Assembly: GCA_964579675.1 (NCBI GenBank)
Contig: CAZOIA010000200.1
Coordinates: 1 to 10,023, forward strand
Direction: 5' to 3'
Length of the DNA: 10,023 nt
Source of the DNA: CAZOIA01 sp964579675
GTDB taxonomy: Bacteria > Planctomycetota > Phycisphaerae > UBA1845 > PWPN01
In this document: positions 1 to 6,293 of the stretch, piece after piece
How the letters are laid out: the number at the start of each line of letters is the position of its first letter
Numbering within the stretch: position 1 is the first letter of the stretch
Translations under genes and position numbers: made by a program
Notes under the pieces: generated by a model
What the model was told of the DNA's origin: nothing
The model's input: the letters and a program-made list of their open reading frames with translations, nothing else
Databases searched by the model: none

Positions 1-11
1 CACCACGAATC

Positions 12-602
12 ATGGTACTCGGCTACCACGTGATCCTTTCTGCCTACAGCTTCTGGCTCCCGAATGATCCTCGCGGATCCTGGTCGGACTTCGTCGGGGC
101 GTGGGAGCTGGCTCGTTTCGGCCGGGCTACCGGAACTGATACGCGTTGCTCCGTTGCGTGGCTACCGCATGATCACCACGCACGCCAGGTGGCCAAGGGC
201 GCTTTGAAATACCCACGGGTCAAGTTCACCGGGCAACAAGCGCGGGCCATCGGAAGGGGCTTCGGGACGTTCGCCGCGAAAAGCGAGCTGGTCATCTGGG
301 CCTGCTCGATTCTTCCTGAGCACGTGCACCTGGTCATCGCTCGCCACGCTTACCCAGTGGAGCAGGTGGCGAATCTGCTGAAAGGTGAGGCAACGCGGCA
401 AATCGTCCGCGAGGATCTCCATCCCCTCGCCGGCTTTTCGACACCTGCCGGACGCCCGCCCACCATGTGGGGTCGCGGCCTTTGGAAGGTCTTCTTGAAC
501 CGCGAAGCGGGTATCCGCAAGGCCATCATGTACGTCGAGGAGAACCCGGTGAAGGAACGGAAACCGCGGCAAAGGTGGCCCTTCGTTCAGGCGTTTGATT
601 GA
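12..602 (+). CDS. REP-associated tyrosine transposase (RAYT), IS200/Y1-like HUH family
   Basis: Predicted single-strand DNA transposase of the Y1/HUH type, the class that nicks and rejoins DNA through a 5'-phosphotyrosine and is linked to REP palindromes. Seen: the opening GYHVILSAYSFWLPNDPRGS block (residues 4-22), the metal-binding His-x-His in LPEHVHLVI (H104, H106), a basic helix LLKGEATRQI (122-131), and a C-terminal YVEENPVKE segment whose Tyr174 is the best candidate for the catalytic tyrosine. At 196 residues it has the length of a complete RAYT. The frame is open to the left edge (PRI precedes the Met) and no ribosome binding site is visible in the 11 bases available, so the true start may lie slightly upstream. 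A tandem REP-like repeat begins about 23 bp after its stop, the arrangement expected of a RAYT with its own substrate. Family assignment is secure; activity is unproven. Confidence 0.87.
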   Translation: MVLGYHVILSAYSFWLPNDPRGSWSDFVGAWELARFGRATGTDTRCSVAWLPHDHHARQVAKGALKYPRVKFTGQQARAIGRGFGTFAAKSELVIWACSILPEHVHLVIARHAYPVEQVANLLKGEATRQIVREDLHPLAGFSTPAGRPPTMWGRGLWKVFLNREAGIRKAIMYVEENPVKERKPRQRWPFVQAFD

Positions 603-616
603 CAGGCCGCGGGATA

Positions 617-692
617 GCGCGCTCACCGTTTAGCCGCGACCCGAAGGGGAGCGCGTTAACCGTTTAGCCGCGACCCGAAGGGGAGCGCGTCA
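617..692. repeat. Two tandem REP-like palindromic repeats (34-bp period)
   Basis: A 32-bp unit beginning ACCGTTTAGCCGCGACCC and ending GGGGAGCGCGT occurs exactly twice, at 625-656 and 659-690. The first copy is preceded by CGCGCTC (618-624), the exact reverse complement of GAGCGCG (649-655), so it can fold with a 7-bp stem; CCC-GAA-GGG inside each unit can form a small inner hairpin. The repeats fill the gap between the converging RAYT and nrnA genes, and the last base runs into the nrnA stop codon (690-692). They are probably the REP-type substrate of the adjacent transposase and could also act as a two-way transcription barrier. Two copies with a 2-bp spacer are not a CRISPR array. Confidence 0.8.
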
Positions 693-1670
693 ACCCGTAC
701 GATCCGCCAGTTCGCTCACGGCCTCGTTGAGGACGCGATTGACGACGGTGTCCATGTCGCCCCGGATGCGGACACCGGCCGAGAAGGTGTGCCCGCCGCC
801 GCCCAGCTCCCGGGCGAGCGGCAAGATCGCCGTGCCCGCCTCGCCGCGCAGGTTGATGCGGATCAGACCCGGCTCACCCTCCGAGAACAGGATGGCGATC
901 TTGATCCCTGACAGCGAACGCGGGATCGACACCTGGTCGTCGATGTCCTGCGGGGTGCAACCGGCGGCGATGATTTCGTCATGGGTCAGCGTGCTGTAGG
1001 CGATTCGCCCGTCGGCGGCCAATCGGGTGTTGTGGTACACGGTGCGGATCAGATCGAACTCCTGCTGCTCCTGGGAGCGGCACAGCCGGGTGCCGACGCG
1101 TTCGACGTCCGCCCCTGCCCGCACCAGGGCGGCGGCGGCGTCAAACGTCTCGCCCCCGGCATTGGGCAGCGAGAAGGCGGCGGTGTCAGCGTAGACGCCG
1201 GCATACAGCAGTGAGGCGGTAACCGCATCGAGCGGCCAACTGGCGGCGGCAATCAGGCAATAGACGAGTTCGCACGTGCTGCTGGCGCCAGCTACGACCC
1301 AGTTGATTCGGCCAAAATCGGCGTTCGTGATGTGGTGGTCGATGTTGACGACGAACTTGTCGGCCAGAGCAGCCCACGTGCCGGCGGAGCTGACGCGGTT
1401 GGTGCCGGCGGTATCCAGGACGATGACTGTATCGGCGCCGGCAATCCGACCGCCGTCGGCAATCGGAACGCTTCCGCTGAGATCCAGCAGGAACTGCAGC
1501 TTCTGATTCAGGGCGGTGTCCGGCAGAACGATGGCGGCGTCGGGCGTCGGCATCGCCCGGGCCAAGGCGAGCATCGCGCCCAGGGCATCGACGTCCGGGT
1601 TCACGTGCCCCACCACCACCGGCCGGCGGGCCGAGTTCAGTACCTGGATGAGATTCTCCGGCGGCCTCAT
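690..1670 (-). CDS. nrnA: DHH/DHHA1 phosphoesterase, NrnA-like oligoribonuclease / pAp phosphatase
   Basis: Cytoplasmic Mn-dependent phosphoesterase. Characterised NrnA proteins degrade 2-5 nt RNA (nanoRNA, pGpG) and dephosphorylate 3'-phosphoadenosine 5'-phosphate (pAp). Seen: motif I GHVNPDVDALG (residues 21-31; H22, D26, D28), motif II VLDTAG (D86), the signature DHH at 111-113, a further acidic motif GVYADTAAF (D162), and the C-terminal DHHA1 substrate loop GGGGHTFSAG (290-299). The length of 326 residues is normal for NrnA. One oddity is Val27, where family members usually have Gly (PDGDA). The ATG at 1670 is the first good start; a GGAG lies about 12 nt upstream. The gene converges on the RAYT and its stop codon abuts the REP-like repeat. 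The pAp activity would connect loosely to sulfate activation by sat in this window, but the two genes are far apart and separated by the accessory cassette. Confidence 0.88.
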   Translation of the reverse strand: MRPPENLIQVLNSARRPVVVGHVNPDVDALGAMLALARAMPTPDAAIVLPDTALNQKLQFLLDLSGSVPIADGGRIAGADTVIVLDTAGTNRVSSAGTWAALADKFVVNIDHHITNADFGRINWVVAGASSTCELVYCLIAAASWPLDAVTASLLYAGVYADTAAFSLPNAGGETFDAAAALVRAGADVERVGTRLCRSQEQQEFDLIRTVYHNTRLAADGRIAYSTLTHDEIIAAGCTPQDIDDQVSIPRSLSGIKIAILFSEGEPGLIRINLRGEAGTAILPLARELGGGGHTFSAGVRIRGDMDTVVNRVLNEAVSELADRTG

Positions 1671-1818
1671 GGCCTGAGCCTACTCCATGAGGCTTGGCTA
1701 TCGCAAGCTTCGTTCCGAACCAGCCTTCGAGGTTGGCAAACCTTCCCCAGGGCAGGTGCTTCGCCCGGGCGTTCCGGCAAGGGCCAAGAGCCCTCTGCAG
1801 GTCCCCCCTTATGGTTTA

Positions 1819-1847
1819 TACAGATTCATCTGTTCCTCGCATATAAT
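1819..1847 (+). promoter_or_regulatory. Putative promoter of the nuclease-like gene
   Basis: A perfect -10 hexamer TATAAT (1842-1847) lies in a locally AT-rich patch (about 1811-1860) of an otherwise GC-rich sequence. The best -35 at 17-bp spacing, TACAGA (1819-1824), is weak (3 of 6). A start point near 1854 would give a leader of about 50 nt before the ATG at 1906. A second -10-like TACAAT follows at 1855-1860. The rest of the 235-bp gap between nrnA and this gene (1671-1810) holds no gene that I can see, and no clear leftward promoter for nrnA. Confidence 0.5.
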
Positions 1848-1905
1848 CCGATGATACAATGTAGTTGAGGTTGTCCCGTCTCTCTACCGGGATAAGGCTG
1901 GCCAG

Positions 1906-2586
1906 ATGTTCGCCAAAGAATCCGACATGGTAATGGCGGCCGCCAAGTGGATGGAATCCAACGGCATGTCCGTCAAGTCGGAGTTCGTGACACCGTGGGG
2001 CATTTGCGACCTCGTTGGCCTCAGTCTTGACCAAAGGAAGGTGGCTCGCCGTCTCCAGTTGGAGCAAACTCGGGCAGTTAGTTCGATCACCCGTGCGGTG
2101 GTGTTGCTTCAGATCCCTGACGGCAAAAAACGAAAGTCCATCACAATAGAGAGGCTGGTTCAGCGATGCGCCCCGTCGATTCCTGAGGACGTCGTGTCCG
2201 AGGAAACGAATCGGCTCATCTCTGACCGCTTCGTCAAACGCACCCGCCGCGGGCGCCTCCACAAGCTGAACGGCTGGATGCCTCTGCAAGACCGTCTGGT
2301 TGCCATTGAGCTGAAACTGTCGCGGATCGAGGAAGCGATGCGCCAGGCGATGAACAACCTTGGGTTCACCGAAGAGTCGTATGTCGGCCTTCCTGCGGAG
2401 GTGGCTCGGCGCGTGGCCGCAAGCGCGTCACGATGGTCGGACTATCTCGATGCCGGCGTTGGGCTATTGAGTGTAGCAAGACGCGGTTGTGAGGTTCTGA
2501 TTCCGGCACGAACGACCCAGGCTTGGACAGACAAGGCCATCCAGTTCTACTGCGTGGAGAAGTTCTGGCGTACCCGCTCGCGCTAG
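1906..2586 (+). CDS. PD-(D/E)XK nuclease-like protein with a winged-helix insert
   Basis: No named family is recognised, but the layout suggests a restriction-endonuclease-fold protein. Seen: an N-terminal helix, then a strand with Asp in TPWGICDLVGL (D35); much later LVAIELKLSR gives the E-x-K pair (E135, K137), followed by a helix with a Gln (EAMRQAMNN, Q147) and late strands SYVGLP and GVGLLSVARRGCEVLIPA, the usual order of a PD-(D/E)XK core. Between the Asp and ExK motifs, roughly residues 75-120 read as a winged helix-turn-helix: helix TIERLVQRC, helix PEDVVSEETNRLISDRFVKR, basic wing TRRGRLHKL. A role cutting or binding nucleic acid is inferred. The ATG at 1906 is the only start after an in-frame TGA at about 1852; AAGG lies 8 nt upstream of it. 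The gene converges on the 395-residue orphan and shares 4 bp with it. The C-terminus (CVEKFWRTRSR) is short and basic. Confidence 0.75.
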   Translation: MFAKESDMVMAAAKWMESNGMSVKSEFVTPWGICDLVGLSLDQRKVARRLQLEQTRAVSSITRAVVLLQIPDGKKRKSITIERLVQRCAPSIPEDVVSEETNRLISDRFVKRTRRGRLHKLNGWMPLQDRLVAIELKLSRIEEAMRQAMNNLGFTEESYVGLPAEVARRVAASASRWSDYLDAGVGLLSVARRGCEVLIPARTTQAWTDKAIQFYCVEKFWRTRSR

Positions 2587-3770
2587 AGGCAACTGAGCAT
2601 CAGCGGTTCTGCCACGGCCTCCGGTTTCCGTGATGTGCCCTGTTCCTTCAAATTGGGAAGAGACTTGCCTAACGCATAAGCTGCCGAAAGGTCTTGGAAC
2701 AGTGCCATCGAACGTCCAGCTTTCGGCGTGGAAGCTATGGTGTCGAACCATTGCTTATAGAAGACAGCCACCTGCTTCCTTGCGCGACTCGACTCACTCA
2801 GCACCGTGTATTGGCTTTTGATCTTACTGAACTCCGCGTGCGCTGGGTGCGATGGCGAGAGTTCCGCAATTGCTTCATTGAGCCATGTTTTAAGTTGAAG
2901 CCCAACGCCAACGCGCCGCCGAAGCGAAGGCAATGCCAGCTTCGCGCTGGCCTGCTTCGAGTGGCCACCAGCCATGAAGAACTGGTAACCAGAGCCGATG
3001 CCGATTGCTGGATGATCTACCAGTCCGCTGGCCCACAACACCAGGTTCAGAGCCCAATAGGGTCCTGCGACCCTGATCTTGGACGAGATGCGCTCGTTGA
3101 GTTCCTTGTGCAGATCGATGATGCCAGGGAATCGCTTGTTTCTCAGCATGGACGAACCACTTTCGTCCATCAGACTCTTGTCCACAATCCAGAAGCCGTC
3201 CGCCTGGGCTTCGTGGTAATACCGCTCGGCTTGTTGCACCTTGGGGTTCCGCGCCATTTTCCCGTTGAGCTGCTCCTGGTGTGTGAACACGAGAGGCAGA
3301 ATCAGCCGTCCTGCAAACCCACTGGTGCTCTTCCACTTGCCGGTGGCCACTGCCAGCGCACGGTTGATCTTGTTCCGGCTCGAGTCGTTGACAAGCGGGA
3401 TCTGTGGGACTGTGATCCACGCGGGTTTGTTCGTCGCGGCGCACTTATCCATGACTGCCTTTACGAAGGCCTGGACCTCCGACGAGACTGGCCCCGCATG
3501 GTAGCTGGGCGCGCCGATCTTTTGGAAGTTGGGGAACTGACCCATGAAGTCGAACCAGGTATTCCTCCGCCCTGGTTGGCTGCGCCGCGTCTTTAGGTCA
3601 TCCATCCCCTCTACGCATGGGTCCAACCACACCTTCGATGATTTAGGCAAGAGGGGAAGGAACCGCGTGGCGCGGTCCAGGGGTACTCTGACGATATCCG
3701 AGTCGTGATACACTTGCCTGACGAGGTTAGCGCCATCTTCGCCCGTGATGAATGGGATGTGCTCTGCCAT
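2583..3770 (-). CDS. Uncharacterised 395-residue protein, coupled to the FRG-domain gene
   Basis: I do not recognise this protein. It is soluble, with no signal peptide or clear membrane segment. Alternating hydrophobic strands and amphipathic helices in the middle, AWITVPQIPLV (117-127), GRLILPLVFTH (154-164), DGFWIVDKSL (191-200), FPGIIDLHKEL (214-224) and the Gly-rich HPAIGIGSGYQFFMAGG (253-269), suggest an alpha/beta fold, perhaps TIM-barrel-like. The C-terminal third (from about residue 285) is helical and basic. The ATG at 3770 lies 8 nt after the FRG gene's TGA; the sequence TGAGGTGAGACATG places a Shine-Dalgarno-like GAGGTGAG across that stop, so translation is probably coupled. The stop TAG overlaps that of the opposing nuclease-like gene in a shared CTAG. 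Coding status is well supported by length, start signal and arrangement; function is unknown. By eye the region is a little less GC-rich than the flanking housekeeping genes. Confidence 0.78.
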   Translation of the reverse strand: MAEHIPFITGEDGANLVRQVYHDSDIVRVPLDRATRFLPLLPKSSKVWLDPCVEGMDDLKTRRSQPGRRNTWFDFMGQFPNFQKIGAPSYHAGPVSSEVQAFVKAVMDKCAATNKPAWITVPQIPLVNDSSRNKINRALAVATGKWKSTSGFAGRLILPLVFTHQEQLNGKMARNPKVQQAERYYHEAQADGFWIVDKSLMDESGSSMLRNKRFPGIIDLHKELNERISSKIRVAGPYWALNLVLWASGLVDHPAIGIGSGYQFFMAGGHSKQASAKLALPSLRRRVGVGLQLKTWLNEAIAELSPSHPAHAEFSKIKSQYTVLSESSRARKQVAVFYKQWFDTIASTPKAGRSMALFQDLSAAYALGKSLPNLKEQGTSRKPEAVAEPLMLSCL

Positions 3771-3778
3771 GTCTCACC

Positions 3779-4594
3779 TCACAATTTTGCTGTCCGCCGC
3801 AGATGAGCGCAGATGTGCTCAGGTTCGGGGAAGATGAACATTTCGCCAATCCCAACCCGCTCCAGCTCATTGAGCAGCGATTCTTTGTGCTCCCGCAGGA
3901 TCGGGACATACAGAAGCGAGCTGGCCTGCTTTCGGTCCAATGCGAAGCTGCGCGAGCCGTGCAATGTGAACACTCCTTGCTGCATGGCGATGCGTTCTGT
4001 GTTCCACGTCGGGTTGATCGCAATCGTCCGCTTCCCCCTGGCATTGACGCGGCCGCCCAGTCTGAAATATGGCCTGATGATCGTTGCATCTTTCTCCCAG
4101 TTGAAAATGCGCGGTGCCCTCGGGTCTACTTCCTGGTTGAGTTCGATTGGATTCAAGATGGCCACCAGACCATCCATATTGGGATCGTTGCAGCATGCAA
4201 AGAACAGCGCGACTGCCGCATTCTGAGTCCAGTCCAGCAACCGAGTCGGGAGCCCATAGTGTTGCGCAACCTGCATCCATCCCAGGTCGTCATCTGTCGC
4301 AGGGGGCCGCGACAACTTCATCTCCAAGAAGCGCTTCATGTCAGCCACGAGCGCAAGTGCCCGTTCTCTGCTCTCGTCTTGGCCATAACGGAGGGCAGAC
4401 GGTGCAAGTTTGTGGTCTACATGAGAATGGCCCCGGAACCAGAATACCTTGTTCGGCTCAAGGAGTGAGTGGAAGACCGCGAAGAAATCGCTGAGCGTGG
4501 CTATGGTGTGGTCCAGGTATATCGGGCAGTCAATCGGACAACGGCGGTAGCGATGCCATATCACGCGGTGGCGTTTTGGCGTTGTTGCTGGCAT
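3779..4594 (-). CDS. FRG domain-containing protein
   Basis: Member of the FRG-domain family, named for a conserved Phe-Arg-Gly motif; the biochemical role of the domain is not firmly established. Seen: FWFRGHSH (residues 51-58) with the naming motif at 53-55, the highly typical QHYGLPTRLLDW block (111-122) followed by the hydrophobic helix AAVALFFAC (126-134), and the late RIAMQQGVFTLHG (201-213). The C-terminal EMFIFPEPEHICAHLR matches the usual family ending. At 271 residues it is a stand-alone FRG protein with a complete domain and no obvious fused effector. The ATG at 4594 has GGGGAG/GGAGA 9-12 nt upstream. It is the first gene of a two-gene leftward unit with the 395-residue orphan (8-bp gap). 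It follows sat on the same strand after 164 bp, so it could be read from sat or from its own promoter; no convincing promoter is visible. Confidence 0.85.
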   Translation of the reverse strand: MPATTPKRHRVIWHRYRRCPIDCPIYLDHTIATLSDFFAVFHSLLEPNKVFWFRGHSHVDHKLAPSALRYGQDESRERALALVADMKRFLEMKLSRPPATDDDLGWMQVAQHYGLPTRLLDWTQNAAVALFFACCNDPNMDGLVAILNPIELNQEVDPRAPRIFNWEKDATIIRPYFRLGGRVNARGKRTIAINPTWNTERIAMQQGVFTLHGSRSFALDRKQASSLLYVPILREHKESLLNELERVGIGEMFIFPEPEHICAHLRRTAKL

Positions 4595-4758
4595 GTGGGA
4601 TCATCTCCCCAGATCAGACGCTCGTAAACGGCCCAGCGACGACACTACGCCCTCGGCAATAGAGGCCAGCGGACAGCTTCCTGGGGGGGGTAGACAGCTT
4701 GTCTCCTCGCTTAGTTCCATGGAGAATTCATACTCTTTGAGCAACCACATCGAGCCGC
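4595..4758 (-). other. Intergenic region upstream of the FRG gene, with a possible 49-codon leader ORF and a C8 tract
   Basis: This 164-bp gap between sat and the FRG gene holds no recognised gene. On the - strand an ATG at 4750 opens a 49-codon frame (beginning MWLLKEYEFS, internal ATG at 4720) that ends at TGA 4601-4603. It is in the same frame as the FRG gene and separated from it only by that stop and two codons. The frame passes through a run of eight C (G8 on the + strand, 4683-4690), encoding three prolines. A small palindrome AGACA-GCT-TGTCT lies at 4692-4704. No ribosome binding site is convincing for the small frame, so it may simply be untranslated leader. No rho-independent terminator for sat is visible. 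Confidence 0.2.
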
Positions 4759-6021
4759 CTACAGATTCCTCTTGCCCGCCTGGATCAGGATTCGGGCGGT
4801 GGATTCCCGCATCACCCGCGGGTCGGGCAGTCTGCCCGCCGCCAGCGCTTCACGAACGTCCCGCCCGCTGATCGGGATCGGCTTGAACCCCTTTTTGCTC
4901 CACTCGTCCACCAGTCCCACGCGGCCGATCTCCTCGTAATAGGCGGCAAACCCGACCTTGACCGGCTTGATCAACAGCTCGCCGCTCAACTGATCGAAGA
5001 CCCGCTGGGCGTCCAGCGGATCCCAGATGTCGGAGCCGTCGTCGTAGGGGGCGTCGGCATGCTTGCGGCCAATGATGATGTCGGTGAACCCGAAGTTCTG
5101 GCGGTAGATGCCGTGCATGATCGCTTCTCTAGGCCCGCCGTAGAACATCTTGATATCGAGCCCGAGCAGCAGAGCGACGTCGTTGATGTCGTAGCCCCTC
5201 TCGGCCCAGAGGGCTTCGTCCTTGTCGCCCTCGCCGAGTTTGCGCTCCTCGATGAGGGTGCGGTAGGTGCGCATACGGGTGGCGGCGTTGACGTCGTCGG
5301 ACTTGGTTTCACCAATGAGGGGGTTTAGCGCCACGCCCGCGTAGTGACCCTGCCGGGTGAGCACCTCTGCCCCGTAGACCAGAGCATACTCGTGGGCCCG
5401 GTGGAGCGGATTGCGAGTCTGGAAGGCGACCACCCGCTCGAAGCCGCGCTCAGCGAACAGGGCCCGGGTCCGGGCAGGGGGCAGCACGTACTGGCCATAC
5501 TCCGGATGCCTGGGCTGAGGCAGCACTTGCATCTCCCCGCCGACCAGCATGTCGCGCGGATCATCCATCACCATCCGCCCGCCGGGATGATCGATCCGCC
5601 TGGTCTGGTAGACGCCCTCGATGTAACCGGGCTTGTCCCAGGGAAAGATGTCGTCGATACGCAGGCCCCCGACCGTTTCCCCGGCCGGGTTTGTCAGTCG
5701 GACGCGCTGGCCGATATTCAGCGACGACGCCAGCTCCTTGTCCACCGGGAGCGAGATCGGGATGGCCCAGGCATACTTCTTGCCGTCGAGGTCGATGTTC
5801 ACCTCGCGCAGGACCCGATCGTAGACCTCCTTGACCATCGGCCCGGTCAGCGGGCTGAGGCCCCCGTCTCCGATCCGATAAACGCTCGACAGATCGGCCT
5901 CGCTCACGGGCAGCGCGGTCAGCGAGGCGGTCTCCCTGCGAAACTCCTCTTGGCGCTCGGGCGGCACCGTCCGGTTCAACGGGGCTTCCAGACCACCATG
6001 GGCTGCGATCAAGTCCGCCAT
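4759..6021 (-). CDS. sat: Sulfate adenylyltransferase (ATP sulfurylase), single-domain type
   Basis: Catalyses ATP + sulfate to adenosine 5'-phosphosulfate (APS) + diphosphate, the first step of sulfate activation, in the cytoplasm. Seen: an N-terminal PUA-like domain (about 1-170, with DGGLSPLTGPM at 52-62), then the catalytic domain with the hallmark QTRNPLHRAHE (201-211; R203, H207, H210 at the nucleotide site), NPLIGETKSDD (233-243), GPREAIMHGIYRQN (296-309), and GRKHADAPYDDG (318-329) in place of the GRDHAG loop of common assimilatory enzymes. It ends with ISGRDVREAL (394-403) and no APS kinase domain. The 420-residue length fits a complete homo-oligomeric Sat. The ATG at 6021 has AGGTG 8 nt upstream, with an AAGGAG farther away. 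No cysD/N, cysC, aprAB or other sulfur gene is adjacent, so assimilatory versus dissimilatory use cannot be judged from context. Confidence 0.93.
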   Translation of the reverse strand: MADLIAAHGGLEAPLNRTVPPERQEEFRRETASLTALPVSEADLSSVYRIGDGGLSPLTGPMVKEVYDRVLREVNIDLDGKKYAWAIPISLPVDKELASSLNIGQRVRLTNPAGETVGGLRIDDIFPWDKPGYIEGVYQTRRIDHPGGRMVMDDPRDMLVGGEMQVLPQPRHPEYGQYVLPPARTRALFAERGFERVVAFQTRNPLHRAHEYALVYGAEVLTRQGHYAGVALNPLIGETKSDDVNAATRMRTYRTLIEERKLGEGDKDEALWAERGYDINDVALLLGLDIKMFYGGPREAIMHGIYRQNFGFTDIIIGRKHADAPYDDGSDIWDPLDAQRVFDQLSGELLIKPVKVGFAAYYEEIGRVGLVDEWSKKGFKPIPISGRDVREALAAGRLPDPRVMRESTARILIQAGKRNL

Positions 6022-6105
6022 GGGATGTTCACCTGCTCCTTTCTTGTTTGTGTACTTTCTCGTGTCGCAAGCAGCATTAGTGCCGTTTTCAGTCAGTCAG
6101 TTGAC

Positions 6106-6260
6106 CCGGGGTGGCACGGGTGCGCCGCGCACGATTCTCCCGGTGGCTGGCACCGCCACGGGTCAACGGGATACGTTAGCCCCCCCGGCACGGCTTTCCG
6201 CGGACCCGTGGACCGTCCGCTGAAGCTGCTTCACCAACGCGTTGACCCGTGCCACCCCGG
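6106..6260. repeat. Inverted repeat cluster between infC and sat (16-bp perfect arms)
   Basis: CCGGGGTGGCACGGGT at 6106-6121 and its exact reverse complement at 6245-6260 are separated by 123 bp. Inside lies a competing partner: CACGGGTCAACG (6157-6168) is the exact reverse complement of 6240-6251. A local hairpin GTGGC-7 nt-GCCAC sits at 6143-6159. TTGACCCG also recurs directly at 6101-6108 and 6242-6249. This looks like two or three copies of a short interspersed GC-rich repeat rather than a gene. It fills most of the 272-bp infC-sat gap and may attenuate or separate transcription of the two genes. I see no coding frame or clear promoter in the gap. Confidence 0.65.
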
Positions 6261-6279
6261 AGGTAACGCGAAACTCTCT

Positions 6280-6293
6280 TGCCGGAAACGGCA
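6280..6293 (-). terminator. Small hairpin directly after the infC stop
   Basis: TGCCG-TTTC-CGGCA on the - strand forms a perfect 5-bp stem with a 4-nt loop immediately after the infC TAA (6294-6296). The following bases AGAGAGTTT contain only a short T run, so termination would be weak at best. It could instead stabilise the 3' end of the messenger. Confidence 0.25.

Noticed and set aside
617..692. Possible CRISPR fragment
   Set aside because: Only two repeats with a 2-bp gap, no spacers and no cas genes; the adjacent RAYT explains them as REP elements.
1784..1800. Small hairpin AGGGC-CAAGA-GCCCT as a terminator
   Set aside because: Short stem, no T run on either strand, and not placed after a gene end.
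2694..3596. A 300-codon open frame on the + strand opposite the orphan gene
   Set aside because: The - strand frame is longer, has a proper ribosome binding site and is coupled to the FRG gene; the antisense product is rich in Arg, Cys and His, like a shadow frame.
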